Source: a virus. From it: a stretch of DNA of 64,000 bases. Positions within the stretch are counted from its first letter, which is position 1, and each line of letters starts with the position of its first letter. Below the pieces are notes generated by a model that saw nothing but the letters and a program-made list of their open reading frames with translations, searched no databases and was not told where the DNA came from. Shown here in pieces: positions 43,472 to 51,193 of the stretch. The stretch is taken from IMG/VR virus record IMGVR_UViG_3300032223_002658, positions 1-64,000 of that record, one strand, 5' to 3'. The translations under genes were made by a program, and so were the position numbers.

Positions 43472-44505
43472 TTTGATAGTACCTTTATTTGTGGAACAAT
43501 ATATTTTGTGAACTCTTCTTCTGTCAAACTATCAGGATCTTTTTTATCCATTGATATTTTGTATATCTGTATTTTATCTCCATATATATTTTTTATTCTT
43601 TTAAATGCTGATTGACCAGCTTCATCAGAGTCAAGTGCAATGGCAAGTTTTTTCGCGCCGCACTTTAATAGCATGTTTATTTGATTCAAAGACATTGATG
43701 AACCAAGGATGGCTACGGTATTTTTAAGACCATAAGAGTGAAACCTCCAGCAATCAAATGGGCCTTCAACTATAACTGCCACACCAGACTCATCTATTGA
43801 TGAACATGCGTTTTGAATATTGTATATCTCAATAGATTTATTGAAACCTCGCGGATAGTTTCTCCACTTTACAAATAGTCTTCTAAAATTCTCATCTATT
43901 GTGAAGCTGTCTGGATAATGCCATCCATGCAAATTTTTTTCAAATATTGATCTTCCTGTTATGCCAACAAGATCACCATTTATGTTTCTTATTGGAACCA
44001 TTAGTCTATGGTGATACGTTTTTCCTTTTAAAGAGACTCCTGATTCAAAAAATTTACAAATTGACTCCGTGAATCCTCGTGATTTAATAAATGGATGAAG
44101 TGGATCAAGATTTTTTAAACGATCATCGCGCAAAGGCTGATTAAATGTTTGAGTATTATCAGATCTATTTACTTTGATCTGCTGAAACTCTTCGGACTCT
44201 ATTACTTCCTGAATCCAGTCTATGGTTTCTTGGAAGCTTATTTTCTTCAAACCTCTGACAAGACCAATTATATCATTGCCGTATTTTCTATGACATCCGT
44301 GTGTAAAACAAGACCAACAGCATTTGCCAAGATGATAACTAAATGCTGTTTGGTTATCGCCATCATGAACTGGGCATGAAGATTGTATATTTGAAGATCC
44401 TATTACCTCAAAACCAAGAGCGGATAATATCTTCGTGTCGTTTTCACACGCGATTTTCTTGAACGCTTTTAGTTCATCAGAAGTCAATTTCGTCTTCATC
44501 ATCAT
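43468..44505 (-). CDS. DnaG-type DNA primase
   Basis: A 345-aa primase. The zinc domain is SSCPVHDGDNQTAF near residue 43 with CCWSCFTHGCHRKYG near 62. The TOPRIM domain has VIVEGPFDCWRFHSYG near residue 213 and AIALDSDEAGQSAFKRI near residue 255. It is shorter than bacterial DnaG and lacks the helicase-binding domain. The start is one of three consecutive ATG (44505, 44502, 44499). It overlaps the helicase gene by about 29 nt. Confidence 0.94.
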   Translation of the reverse strand: MMMKTKLTSDELKAFKKIACENDTKILSALGFEVIGSSNIQSSCPVHDGDNQTAFSYHLGKCCWSCFTHGCHRKYGNDIIGLVRGLKKISFQETIDWIQEVIESEEFQQIKVNRSDNTQTFNQPLRDDRLKNLDPLHPFIKSRGFTESICKFFESGVSLKGKTYHHRLMVPIRNINGDLVGITGRSIFEKNLHGWHYPDSFTIDENFRRLFVKWRNYPRGFNKSIEIYNIQNACSSIDESGVAVIVEGPFDCWRFHSYGLKNTVAILGSSMSLNQINMLLKCGAKKLAIALDSDEAGQSAFKRIKNIYGDKIQIYKISMDKKDPDSLTEEEFTKYIVPQIKVLSK

Positions 44506-45925
44506 CTTCGTCAATTGTATTATTTGATTCTAGTATCTCAAAATTGAATTTGCCTTCAACCATTTCAGATCTTTCAAGATTAGATATGACATTTATATAT
44601 TCTGATGTTGAGTCCATTCCCTGACCATATCTTGTCTCAATTACCACAAGCTTTCTATCTCCGTTTGTTTTGCTGTCTCCAGCAGCAACATCTTCATCTG
44701 TTTTTTTCTTGAGATATGCCAGACTTGAGCAAAGCCAAAGAATTCTGTCGCTGCCAGATACGACACTTGTATCTTCTTTATTTATACCATCTCTATTCAA
44801 TTGTACTGTAGCAAGAATTGGAACGTCATATTTAACAGCAAAATTATGCAGCTTAGTAATGAAATCGCCAAGATATTGATACTCTTGAATATCGCCAACA
44901 TCGGACATGTCCATTGTTTTTAAATAGTCAAGCATTACTAGGCAGTCTTTTGTATTTCCACCTTCATCCCTTCCAACAACAGAAGACAGCCATCTTCTTG
45001 TGATAGCCATTATTTCTTCTGGTTTTTTACCGGCAATGCTGATATGGTAAAATGGAAGCCCTTTGATAGATTTCAGGCTTTCGTCAATTGCAAATTTCAT
45101 GTTCTCTTTTTGAGCGAATTGCCCTGTCTCAATTTCATTTTGATTCACTCCAGAATGAAGAGAAACCCACTTGATTGTTTGAGTTTCTTTTTTCATTTCT
45201 GTATCAAGATACAAGACGGGGATATTCTGCTTTGACAGATTAGAAGCAACATTAAGGCAGAATGTGCTTTTACCAACCTTTGGTCTAGCACCAACAACAT
45301 TTACAGTTCCTCTTCTGTATCCACCACCAATGGCCTTGTCATATCTTGGATAACCAGTTGGCAATCCTGCTGATGACACTGGATTTTCAGCTATAAACTT
45401 AATGTGATCTACAGCAAATGAACCAATCTGAACAAGATCATTTTCTCTAGTGATATCTGGAATAAAATCAAATACAGAAGATTCAACTGACGCAGCAACA
45501 TCTACGATGCTTTCATCCCCAGAAAGTGCATCAAGAACTTTTGATGCGCATGAAAGTTTATCTTTAAAAGCTCGTGATAAACTCCAAAACTTAACTTGTC
45601 GTACAAAGTGGTTGTAATCAGATTGATTAGTTTGAAGCTCTGATATATTTGTAATTCTTTGAGTTTCTTTATCTGAAACATTTCCAGTTTTTGATATTTC
45701 GGCAACAAGCATTTGATTGCTTATTTTACCAACAAAACCAGAATCTGCCATATTTTTAATTGCAAAAAAACATCTTCCAAGAAACTTGTCCTTGAAATCA
45801 GTATCCAGTAGATGTATATCAGAACTAAAAACAATCTCTGCACCATTGTTCATGATGCAGGAGATAGTACTTAATTCTGAGGCTTCTTGATTATATGATT
45901 TTACTTTATTCTGCATTTGTTGCAC
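44477..45925 (-). CDS. dnaB-like: Replicative DNA helicase (DnaB family)
   Basis: A 482-aa hexameric helicase. An N-terminal helical domain is followed by the RecA-like motor: VVGARPKVGKSTF near residue 215 (Walker A), VLYLDTEMKKE near 243, LVMLDYLKTM near 335 (Walker B), and PILATVQLNRDG near 370, with an arginine-finger-like region RLVV..TRYG toward the end. The tail is extremely acidic (DEDDDEDEID). The start is GTG 45925 or ATG 45916. It forms the primosome with the overlapping primase gene. Confidence 0.95.
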   Translation of the reverse strand: MQQMQNKVKSYNQEASELSTISCIMNNGAEIVFSSDIHLLDTDFKDKFLGRCFFAIKNMADSGFVGKISNQMLVAEISKTGNVSDKETQRITNISELQTNQSDYNHFVRQVKFWSLSRAFKDKLSCASKVLDALSGDESIVDVAASVESSVFDFIPDITRENDLVQIGSFAVDHIKFIAENPVSSAGLPTGYPRYDKAIGGGYRRGTVNVVGARPKVGKSTFCLNVASNLSKQNIPVLYLDTEMKKETQTIKWVSLHSGVNQNEIETGQFAQKENMKFAIDESLKSIKGLPFYHISIAGKKPEEIMAITRRWLSSVVGRDEGGNTKDCLVMLDYLKTMDMSDVGDIQEYQYLGDFITKLHNFAVKYDVPILATVQLNRDGINKEDTSVVSGSDRILWLCSSLAYLKKKTDEDVAAGDSKTNGDRKLVVIETRYGQGMDSTSEYINVISNLERSEMVEGKFNFEILESNNTIDEDDDEDEIDF

Positions 45926-46401
45926 TTGATCTTAATTGAACTATCGGATTGTAGCAGGCCCGCCGGATACTCTTTATTGAAATCAAATTTTGACCCGCAG
46001 ACTTCGCAGTTTCTAAAATTTGGTTTATATTCATCTCGATATTGCTTTTTTCTTGATCCAAGTTTTTTTACCTCTGATGCATAATTTGGATTTGCATCTT
46101 CTGGTAATTCAAACTCAGAACTTGATATGAAGCGAACATCAGAATCATCAGGTTGATCCTCCTCATAAGAGTCATCCCCATCATTTTTTCCTGTGCCTTC
46201 AATTTCATAACCACGATCATCAATAATGTCGCTCAAAAGAATTTTCTTGATTGCTTGAATTTTTTCCGAGTCTTCTGAGTCTTTTTGTTGGCTTATGATT
46301 ATTGGAGCTGCCTCGCCAAAAATTGTTGAGTAAAATTCTCTAACTGACTCCATGTCATTAGTCATGATTGCTTTTTGTAAAAAACCTTTAAGATCTTTCA
46401 T
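45901..46401 (-). CDS. Hypothetical protein with C-terminal zinc ribbon
   Basis: A 166-aa acidic protein ending with two Cys pairs (CEVC and CNKC) that look like a zinc ribbon. ATG 46401 follows GAGGGG; a TTG at 46422 is less likely. It overlaps the helicase gene by about 25 nt, so it may take part in loading or regulating replication. No known family. Confidence 0.55.
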   Translation of the reverse strand: MKDLKGFLQKAIMTNDMESVREFYSTIFGEAAPIIISQQKDSEDSEKIQAIKKILLSDIIDDRGYEIEGTGKNDGDDSYEEDQPDDSDVRFISSSEFELPEDANPNYASEVKKLGSRKKQYRDEYKPNFRNCEVCGSKFDFNKEYPAGLLQSDSSIKIKCNKCRIK

Positions 46402-46870
46402 TTGGTATTCCCCTCTTTTCAAATGCTAAATTTTTAAGACAAGATGACATAAACTCTATTTTTCTATCTATGTCTTCTATAGATTTTAGCTGAACCTCAC
46501 AAAGAGATTTCACTGAATCAAGTTCTTTTGCGTGAATATCATTTCTTTTAATTATCAAAGATTTTTCAGCAAGTCCATATCCATCAGTGTTCGGTAATTC
46601 TCTTCCTATGATGGAGTTTATGTTTGCATCACACCATGAGATATTTGCTTTAAGTCTGTTTGCTTCTGTCTTTATATAAAGTCCATACTGCGCCAATCTA
46701 ATAGCGTCTATTGCTAGATCTTCTCTTGGAGCTGACTTTAAATACTCACGAGAAAGAGAAAGAAGTCTATCGACCTCTGGTGGAACAATAATAGATGATA
46801 GTTTAAATTTGTCACGAAACTCTGACATCTTTTGCTGTATTTCTCTTTTTTGCATTTCTTCATTTGCCAA
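46388..46870 (-). CDS. Hypothetical coiled-coil protein
   Basis: A 160-aa protein of long charged helices (for example LSLSREYLKSAPREDLAIDAIRL). The TTG start at 46870 follows GGAG at a good distance; ATG 46855 is an alternative. It overlaps both neighbours. Function unknown; the context is the recombination and replication operon. Confidence 0.5.
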   Translation of the reverse strand: MANEEMQKREIQQKMSEFRDKFKLSSIIVPPEVDRLLSLSREYLKSAPREDLAIDAIRLAQYGLYIKTEANRLKANISWCDANINSIIGRELPNTDGYGLAEKSLIIKRNDIHAKELDSVKSLCEVQLKSIEDIDRKIEFMSSCLKNLAFEKRGIPNERS

Positions 46871-47258
46871 AGTATTTCTCCGCTTCTTTGATTGAGTGTA
46901 GTTTCACAAGTCTAATGTTATTTAGTTCACAGAATAGTTCTTTTATTTCGTCTCTTCTTACTTGGTCTTCAAAATCTTGAATTGAATCATGAAAGAAAGG
47001 ATTCATTTCAGAATGCTGCTCACCTTGAATTTCAAAAGCAATCTTTCGTTGTGGCAAATAAAAATCCAATGATAGTCTAGTGTCTGGTATTGTTATATCT
47101 TCAAGAATTGGGTCAAGAGGATATTTTCCAAGTATGAGTTGTCCTATCTGATATTGTATTTTAGATCGGCATGCCGCCTTACTTTTCATTGGCCAAGCAC
47201 CCTTTCGTAAATCCCAACTTATCTTTTTTGTTGGATTATTTACTGATATTACTTGCAT
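46860..47258 (-). CDS. VSR/PD-(D/E)XK-like endonuclease
   Basis: A 132-aa protein with LSLDFYLPQRKIAFEIQGEQH at residues about 62-82: D, then a strand with E-x-Q ending in a conserved QGEQH, the catalytic pattern of small VSR-like or DUF2726-like nucleases. The N-terminal part is basic. It lies next to recA, so it may process recombination intermediates or act like a homing/mobility nuclease without being a free-standing element. Confidence 0.65.
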   Translation of the reverse strand: MQVISVNNPTKKISWDLRKGAWPMKSKAACRSKIQYQIGQLILGKYPLDPILEDITIPDTRLSLDFYLPQRKIAFEIQGEQHSEMNPFFHDSIQDFEDQVRRDEIKELFCELNNIRLVKLHSIKEAEKYFGK

Positions 47259-48229
47259 GGCAATGACATCGTTTCTACTTGAGAGAGCAGTGACTTATAC
47301 AGCTCATTATTCTTTTTGAGCACTTCTACAACGGCCAATTGTCCCTGAAGTTTTTCCTTTACTCCAGAAACAGTGTACCAAGCACCAGCTTTTTGAATCA
47401 GACCAAGTTCACAGCAAACATTGAATAAATCCATGTGCTCATCAACGCCACGACCATAAATGATTGGCACTGTTACCTCAGCCCCTGGTGCGCCAAGAGC
47501 CGAAGCAATAACATTGAAGTGTGCATTTTGACCTATTGTTTTATTAGCAGAATCATTGATATCTTGCTTCCATGCGGCCTCAAGCCATACGGAAGCACCA
47601 TACTGTGGAGCATTTCCACCAACGGCGTAACTTTTCTTACCAGGGCCAGGATTTGGATTTGCAATCATATGTGTCAATGCTATGAAAGTGCTGTGAGTAA
47701 CAGGAAGAATCTGGCTTACTCTCTTGAAAATTTTATACATAAGAGTTGCAGTTCCTGCCATCTTTACAGAATCGCCAATGTTGGAAGAAAGTTCACCTTC
47801 TGGACACAAAGCGGCAATTGAATCAAGTATGCAAATGCATTTCTCATTATCTTTGAGCGTTTGAAAAATTAAATTAAGGTAATCTTCAGCACTCAAGATT
47901 TTTGTGGTATTTGATCTAACAATGTTTAGATTTTCTTTATTTATATCTGGAAAGCACTCAACAAGCTCTGTTCTTAGACGGCCTTCTACATCAAAGAAAA
48001 ATGCTTTCTTCGTTGGGTCTTTTCTATGACACTGCTGTACATAATGCAGGGCCAGTGTTGTTTTACCAATCTTTGGCTTACCGCTTAGCAATACGCTCGT
48101 TGCTTCTGGAATTCCACCAGATAGAGCTATATCAAGAGATATAGTTGTTCTGAAAGTTCTGCCCTGCTCCTCCTTAAGAACTGAGGATGGAATTAAAAAA
48201 TCTTCTATTACTAGCGGTTTGTTGCTCAT
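47249..48229 (-). CDS. RecA/UvsX-family recombinase
   Basis: A 326-aa recombinase. Walker A is GKPKIGKTT at residues 50-58, Walker B is CICILDSIAAL near 113, and FIALTHMIANPNPGPGKKSYAVGGNAP near 175 contains the DNA-binding L2-like loop. The C-terminal domain is short. It would promote strand exchange for repair and recombination-dependent replication. It is ATGA-coupled to the next gene upstream and overlaps the nuclease by 10 nt. Confidence 0.93.
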   Translation of the reverse strand: MSNKPLVIEDFLIPSSVLKEEQGRTFRTTISLDIALSGGIPEATSVLLSGKPKIGKTTLALHYVQQCHRKDPTKKAFFFDVEGRLRTELVECFPDINKENLNIVRSNTTKILSAEDYLNLIFQTLKDNEKCICILDSIAALCPEGELSSNIGDSVKMAGTATLMYKIFKRVSQILPVTHSTFIALTHMIANPNPGPGKKSYAVGGNAPQYGASVWLEAAWKQDINDSANKTIGQNAHFNVIASALGAPGAEVTVPIIYGRGVDEHMDLFNVCCELGLIQKAGAWYTVSGVKEKLQGQLAVVEVLKKNNELYKSLLSQVETMSLPCK

Positions 48230-48684
48230 ACTATGCCTTTCTTCATTTTAGGTTTGCGATCACCAACTTCAAATATTAAAGTTGACTCATCAATCTTGTT
48301 TTGCTTTTTAGTTTCTTTTTCTTTTTCCCATTCAACTTGTTCTAGATACAAATTGTAAATCAGGGATTTTTGTTTTTCAATTGGAAGAAATCGAATAGTT
48401 ATGATGCCTCTTTTTTTGACATACTCGGCAATCACTTTTGGACTAAAAACATGCAAGAGATTTTTTATATAAGTAAGTTCAAGCTTAAATGTCTCTGCAA
48501 GCTTTTGAAGTTCAGGAGTTGTTTGATGAGCTTTGCGCCAAAAAGGGCATATTGGTTTTGAAGCCTTTATGCCCTTAGAAATCTCCCAGTTTATTTTATT
48601 TATGATTATTAGCTCTGTGATATAAGCAGATGTTTTTACTGTGAGTCCTGAGACGAAATTGCTGTCGTGTTCTTGTTCTTGCAT
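48226..48684 (-). CDS. Hypothetical protein upstream of recA
   Basis: A 152-aa mostly helical, basic protein with no motif I recognise. It overlaps recA by ATGA and the upstream gene by 49 nt in another frame. The overlap is long for this compact genome; a later start is possible. The position suggests a recombination accessory role. Confidence 0.45.
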   Translation of the reverse strand: MQEQEHDSNFVSGLTVKTSAYITELIIINKINWEISKGIKASKPICPFWRKAHQTTPELQKLAETFKLELTYIKNLLHVFSPKVIAEYVKKRGIITIRFLPIEKQKSLIYNLYLEQVEWEKEKETKKQNKIDESTLIFEVGDRKPKMKKGIV

Positions 48685-49082
48685 CTTATTAGTGAGAACC
48701 CTGCTTCTTCCGCTGGCCTCTCCTCAAACATGATAGCCTCAAGCTGATTGTTATACCATGTGATTTTCACAGTATCTCCATCAAGGTATCCAGCACCATA
48801 AAGTTCATTCGATGTATTATCACCAAATGTTATTGTTGATTTTTTTGCAAAGAAATAACCTTGCTTGTCCTCTCCTACCTTTATTGAAGTTATATGATGC
48901 TGAGGGACTCTTTTTTGTACCCAGAGTGACATTGAAGTTATGTCTTCTACACCAGATTCAACCGCTGATTGTAGATTAAACCACTCAGCCCCATCTTGAT
49001 TGCTTTTATCAAACCACGCTTTTTCAGACGCTAAATTAACGCTCCAAAAAACTGGAAGAGAAAAATCTATTACTTGATTCAC
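48636..49082 (-). CDS. Hypothetical protein
   Basis: A 148-aa alpha/beta protein with Trp-rich start (PVFWSVNLASEKAWF) and beta segments later (GDTVKITWYNNQLEAIMF). It is coupled to the next gene by ATGA and its end overlaps the downstream gene by 49 nt. No known family. Confidence 0.5.
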   Translation of the reverse strand: MNQVIDFSLPVFWSVNLASEKAWFDKSNQDGAEWFNLQSAVESGVEDITSMSLWVQKRVPQHHITSIKVGEDKQGYFFAKKSTITFGDNTSNELYGAGYLDGDTVKITWYNNQLEAIMFEERPAEEAGFSLIRCKNKNTTAISSQDSQ

Positions 49083-49381
49083 ATTGCCCTCCCGCTTGCA
49101 ACATCAGCCTTTTGAGAGGCACCTTTTTGATGAACATATACACCACCATTTAAAGTATTTTGTGCTCCAGTGCTAACGATATAATCCTTTGATTTTTTAT
49201 CGTCTTGTTTTTTTACATCAACTTGTGGATTTAAAATAATGTCAACTTTATTTTCAAATGCCTCAAACGCTTGATCAAAAAAATCTTTGTCTAGTCCATT
49301 GGCATCGCATATCTTTTTAAAAGCAGCTTTGCATTCTGACAAAACTTTTTTAGATGATACTTTTGTTGTTTTCTTTGACAT
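49079..49381 (-). CDS. Small basic hypothetical protein
   Basis: A 100-aa Lys-rich protein, helical in the first half, with a Gly/Ala-rich end. Coupled downstream by ATGA. Function unknown. Confidence 0.5.
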   Translation of the reverse strand: MSKKTTKVSSKKVLSECKAAFKKICDANGLDKDFFDQAFEAFENKVDIILNPQVDVKKQDDKKSKDYIVSTGAQNTLNGGVYVHQKGASQKADVASGRAM

Positions 49382-49382
49382 G

Positions 49383-49718
49383 TTATCTCTTTGTAGCTAT
49401 TTCAGCTCTCTTAAGAAATGTTGGATTTTTTGTTCTTAAAAACTCAGTATAAAACTCATAGGCGTCTTTAGGTGACTCAACTAAAGAGAAGTCTTTTTCT
49501 GTTCTTCCTGGGAGTTTCTTTGCCATATCATCAATGATTGGATTAAATAACTTTCTTTGAGATATGCTTTGCATTGTGAAATACTTTGCCCCAGATGGAG
49601 ACAGTTGTTTTTTTGCACAAGCCTTGCTTTCATCGCAAGCATTACCATATTGATCTACATAATCGCTCTGTACGAGCGGTTCATTTTTTATGTCTTCTGC
49701 TGATTTAATAAATCTCAT
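49383..49718 (-). CDS. Hypothetical protein
   Basis: A 111-aa protein with two Cys near residues 28 and 34 and a helical second half. It is coupled upstream by ATGA. Function unknown; it belongs to the row of small genes between dUTPase and recA. Confidence 0.5.
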   Translation of the reverse strand: MRFIKSAEDIKNEPLVQSDYVDQYGNACDESKACAKKQLSPSGAKYFTMQSISQRKLFNPIIDDMAKKLPGRTEKDFSLVESPKDAYEFYTEFLRTKNPTFLKRAEIATKR

Positions 49719-50014
49719 TTTGCTTGAATGAAAGCAGTTAGCTTTACATCTCCTCCTATTTCATCTGTCATAAAGTCTACAATTTCAGTATTTGTTCTTG
49801 AGTTTTCTATTGGTGTGCATGATAAAAGACCTTCGATTTTATGCTTTCCAGATCCACAATAAATACCATCAATCCATTTGGCTTCAACGGTTTGCTTTGG
49901 AACATTATCACCAATTATTCTAGCCCAAACATTTATCATTCGCTTGCCAGTGTCATCACAAATAAATGTGTGGCAAATTAATTCATCATCAATTTTATTT
50001 ATTTCAACGCTCAT
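49715..50014 (-). CDS. Hypothetical beta-rich protein
   Basis: A 99-aa protein with regular alternating strands (CHTFICDDTGKRMINVWARI). ATGA overlaps on both sides. No family recognised. Confidence 0.5.
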   Translation of the reverse strand: MSVEINKIDDELICHTFICDDTGKRMINVWARIIGDNVPKQTVEAKWIDGIYCGSGKHKIEGLLSCTPIENSRTNTEIVDFMTDEIGGDVKLTAFIQAK

Positions 50015-50364
50015 GAAGGCATTTTCCCTGTCATAATATAGTCGGTTTTTTGCTGTTGTGTCATTGATGCAATTTTTTTTGCGCGCTTTTGGTTCTCACG
50101 CTTTTTCTTTCTATTTGATTCCCATTCAAGCGCAGACTTTGGAAGCTCTCCCTTTTTAACAGCATCTTCGGTGTTTTTATTTGCAAGATCACCAATGGTC
50201 TTTGGTTGGCTCATATCAATAACAACATTTACGCCAGAAAAATCTCTGCCAAGTTTTCCCTTCACATTGCATTGTGGGCAAGTGTCAGGTCTTTCATCGT
50301 TCATTTTAAGCCATAGGTCAAACTTGTGAGAGCAGTTTTCACATACAAATCCATATATTGGCAT
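50011..50364 (-). CDS. FmdB-type zinc-ribbon protein
   Basis: A 117-aa protein starting MPIYGFVCENCSHKFDLWLK with a second Cys pair CPQC about 26 residues later, the FmdB regulatory/zinc-ribbon pattern. The rest is basic and helical. ATG 50364 or 50367 overlaps the upstream stop. It may bind nucleic acid or a protein partner. Confidence 0.7.
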   Translation of the reverse strand: MPIYGFVCENCSHKFDLWLKMNDERPDTCPQCNVKGKLGRDFSGVNVVIDMSQPKTIGDLANKNTEDAVKKGELPKSALEWESNRKKKRENQKRAKKIASMTQQQKTDYIMTGKMPS

Positions 50365-50732
50365 CATTTGACCTTTATATACTTTTTGAACTTCGGAATA
50401 CTCTTGAAGTCCCAATCTATTATAGCCTCATAAAAGTCGCCATCTCTAACAAGTTTTCCATCTTTAACAAATTCTTCGCATAGCATCACACTATACAGTT
50501 CTTCAACTAAAAAATTATCTTTTGGTTTTAAAATAGCAAGATTGATTGGATAATCAACTTCGCCACTCATGTATTTATGTATAGCTATAGTTTTTTTACA
50601 GGCTTCTTTTTTTGTTGCTGTGTCTATTTTTTTCCTAAAAACATCAGATTCAAACTCTTCGACTGTCATTATCTGTGAATAGATTGAGAGCAGCGAATTA
50701 CGATTATTTGCAACATATTTTTCGGCACTCAT
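50364..50732 (-). CDS. Hypothetical protein
   Basis: A 122-aa alpha/beta protein starting MSAEKYVANNRNSLL. I choose ATG 50732, 6 nt after a TATACA box and GTG, over a TTG one codon upstream. It overlaps the FmdB-like gene by ATGA and probably starts the transcript for the small-gene row. No known family. Confidence 0.5.
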   Translation of the reverse strand: MSAEKYVANNRNSLLSIYSQIMTVEEFESDVFRKKIDTATKKEACKKTIAIHKYMSGEVDYPINLAILKPKDNFLVEELYSVMLCEEFVKDGKLVRDGDFYEAIIDWDFKSIPKFKKYIKVK

Positions 50733-50738
50733 CAATCA

Positions 50739-50747
50739 TGTATACAC
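50739..50747 (-). promoter_or_regulatory. GTGTATACA promoter
   Basis: On the minus strand GTGTATACA, 6 nt before the ATG at 50732. The promoter overlaps the dUTPase stop codon. Confidence 0.5.
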
Positions 50748-51193
50748 TAGACTCCAGTGTGTCCAAATCCTCCAGATCCACGAGATGTTGATGATAAGGA
50801 GTCCTCACCAGCATCAACAAAGTCTACAACAACAATTGTTGCAAAAACCATTTGAGCGATTCTATCACCTTTATTTATTTGAAAGTCTTCATCACTTGAA
50901 TTCAAAAGAATGACACCTATTTCTCCGCGATAGTCTGAATCTATTGTTCCAGGAGCATTCATTACGAACACACCTTTCTTCAAAGCCAAACCACTGCGAG
51001 ATCTTATCTGTGCCTCATAACCAAGAGGCATATCAATTTTTATTCCAGTCTTTATAAGACCCCTTTGACCAGCTCTGATAATCATATCTTCGTTAGATTC
51101 AAGATCTACACCAGAAGATCCAATTGTTGCATATTTTGGTGTGTTTATCGACTCATCTGTTTTTGTGATTTTTATAAGCATGTTCTGTCTCAT
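50747..51193 (-). CDS. dut: dUTP diphosphatase (trimeric dUTPase)
   Basis: A 148-aa enzyme that hydrolyses dUTP to dUMP, keeping uracil out of DNA and feeding dTMP synthesis. All five motifs are present: GSSGVDLES, RSRSGLALKKG, NAPGTIDSDYRGEIG, GDRIAQMVF and RGSGGFGHTG. The ATG at 51193 overlaps the RNR stop as ATGA; an ATG at 51181 is also possible. It is coupled to the ribonucleotide reductase gene. Confidence 0.97.
   Translation of the reverse strand: MRQNMLIKITKTDESINTPKYATIGSSGVDLESNEDMIIRAGQRGLIKTGIKIDMPLGYEAQIRSRSGLALKKGVFVMNAPGTIDSDYRGEIGVILLNSSDEDFQINKGDRIAQMVFATIVVVDFVDAGEDSLSSTSRGSGGFGHTGV

Noticed and set aside
46860-47258. Homing endonuclease or mobile element next to recA
   Set aside because: The gene is tightly overlapped with its neighbours, and no intron, intein or flanking repeat is visible; a resident VSR-like nuclease is simpler.
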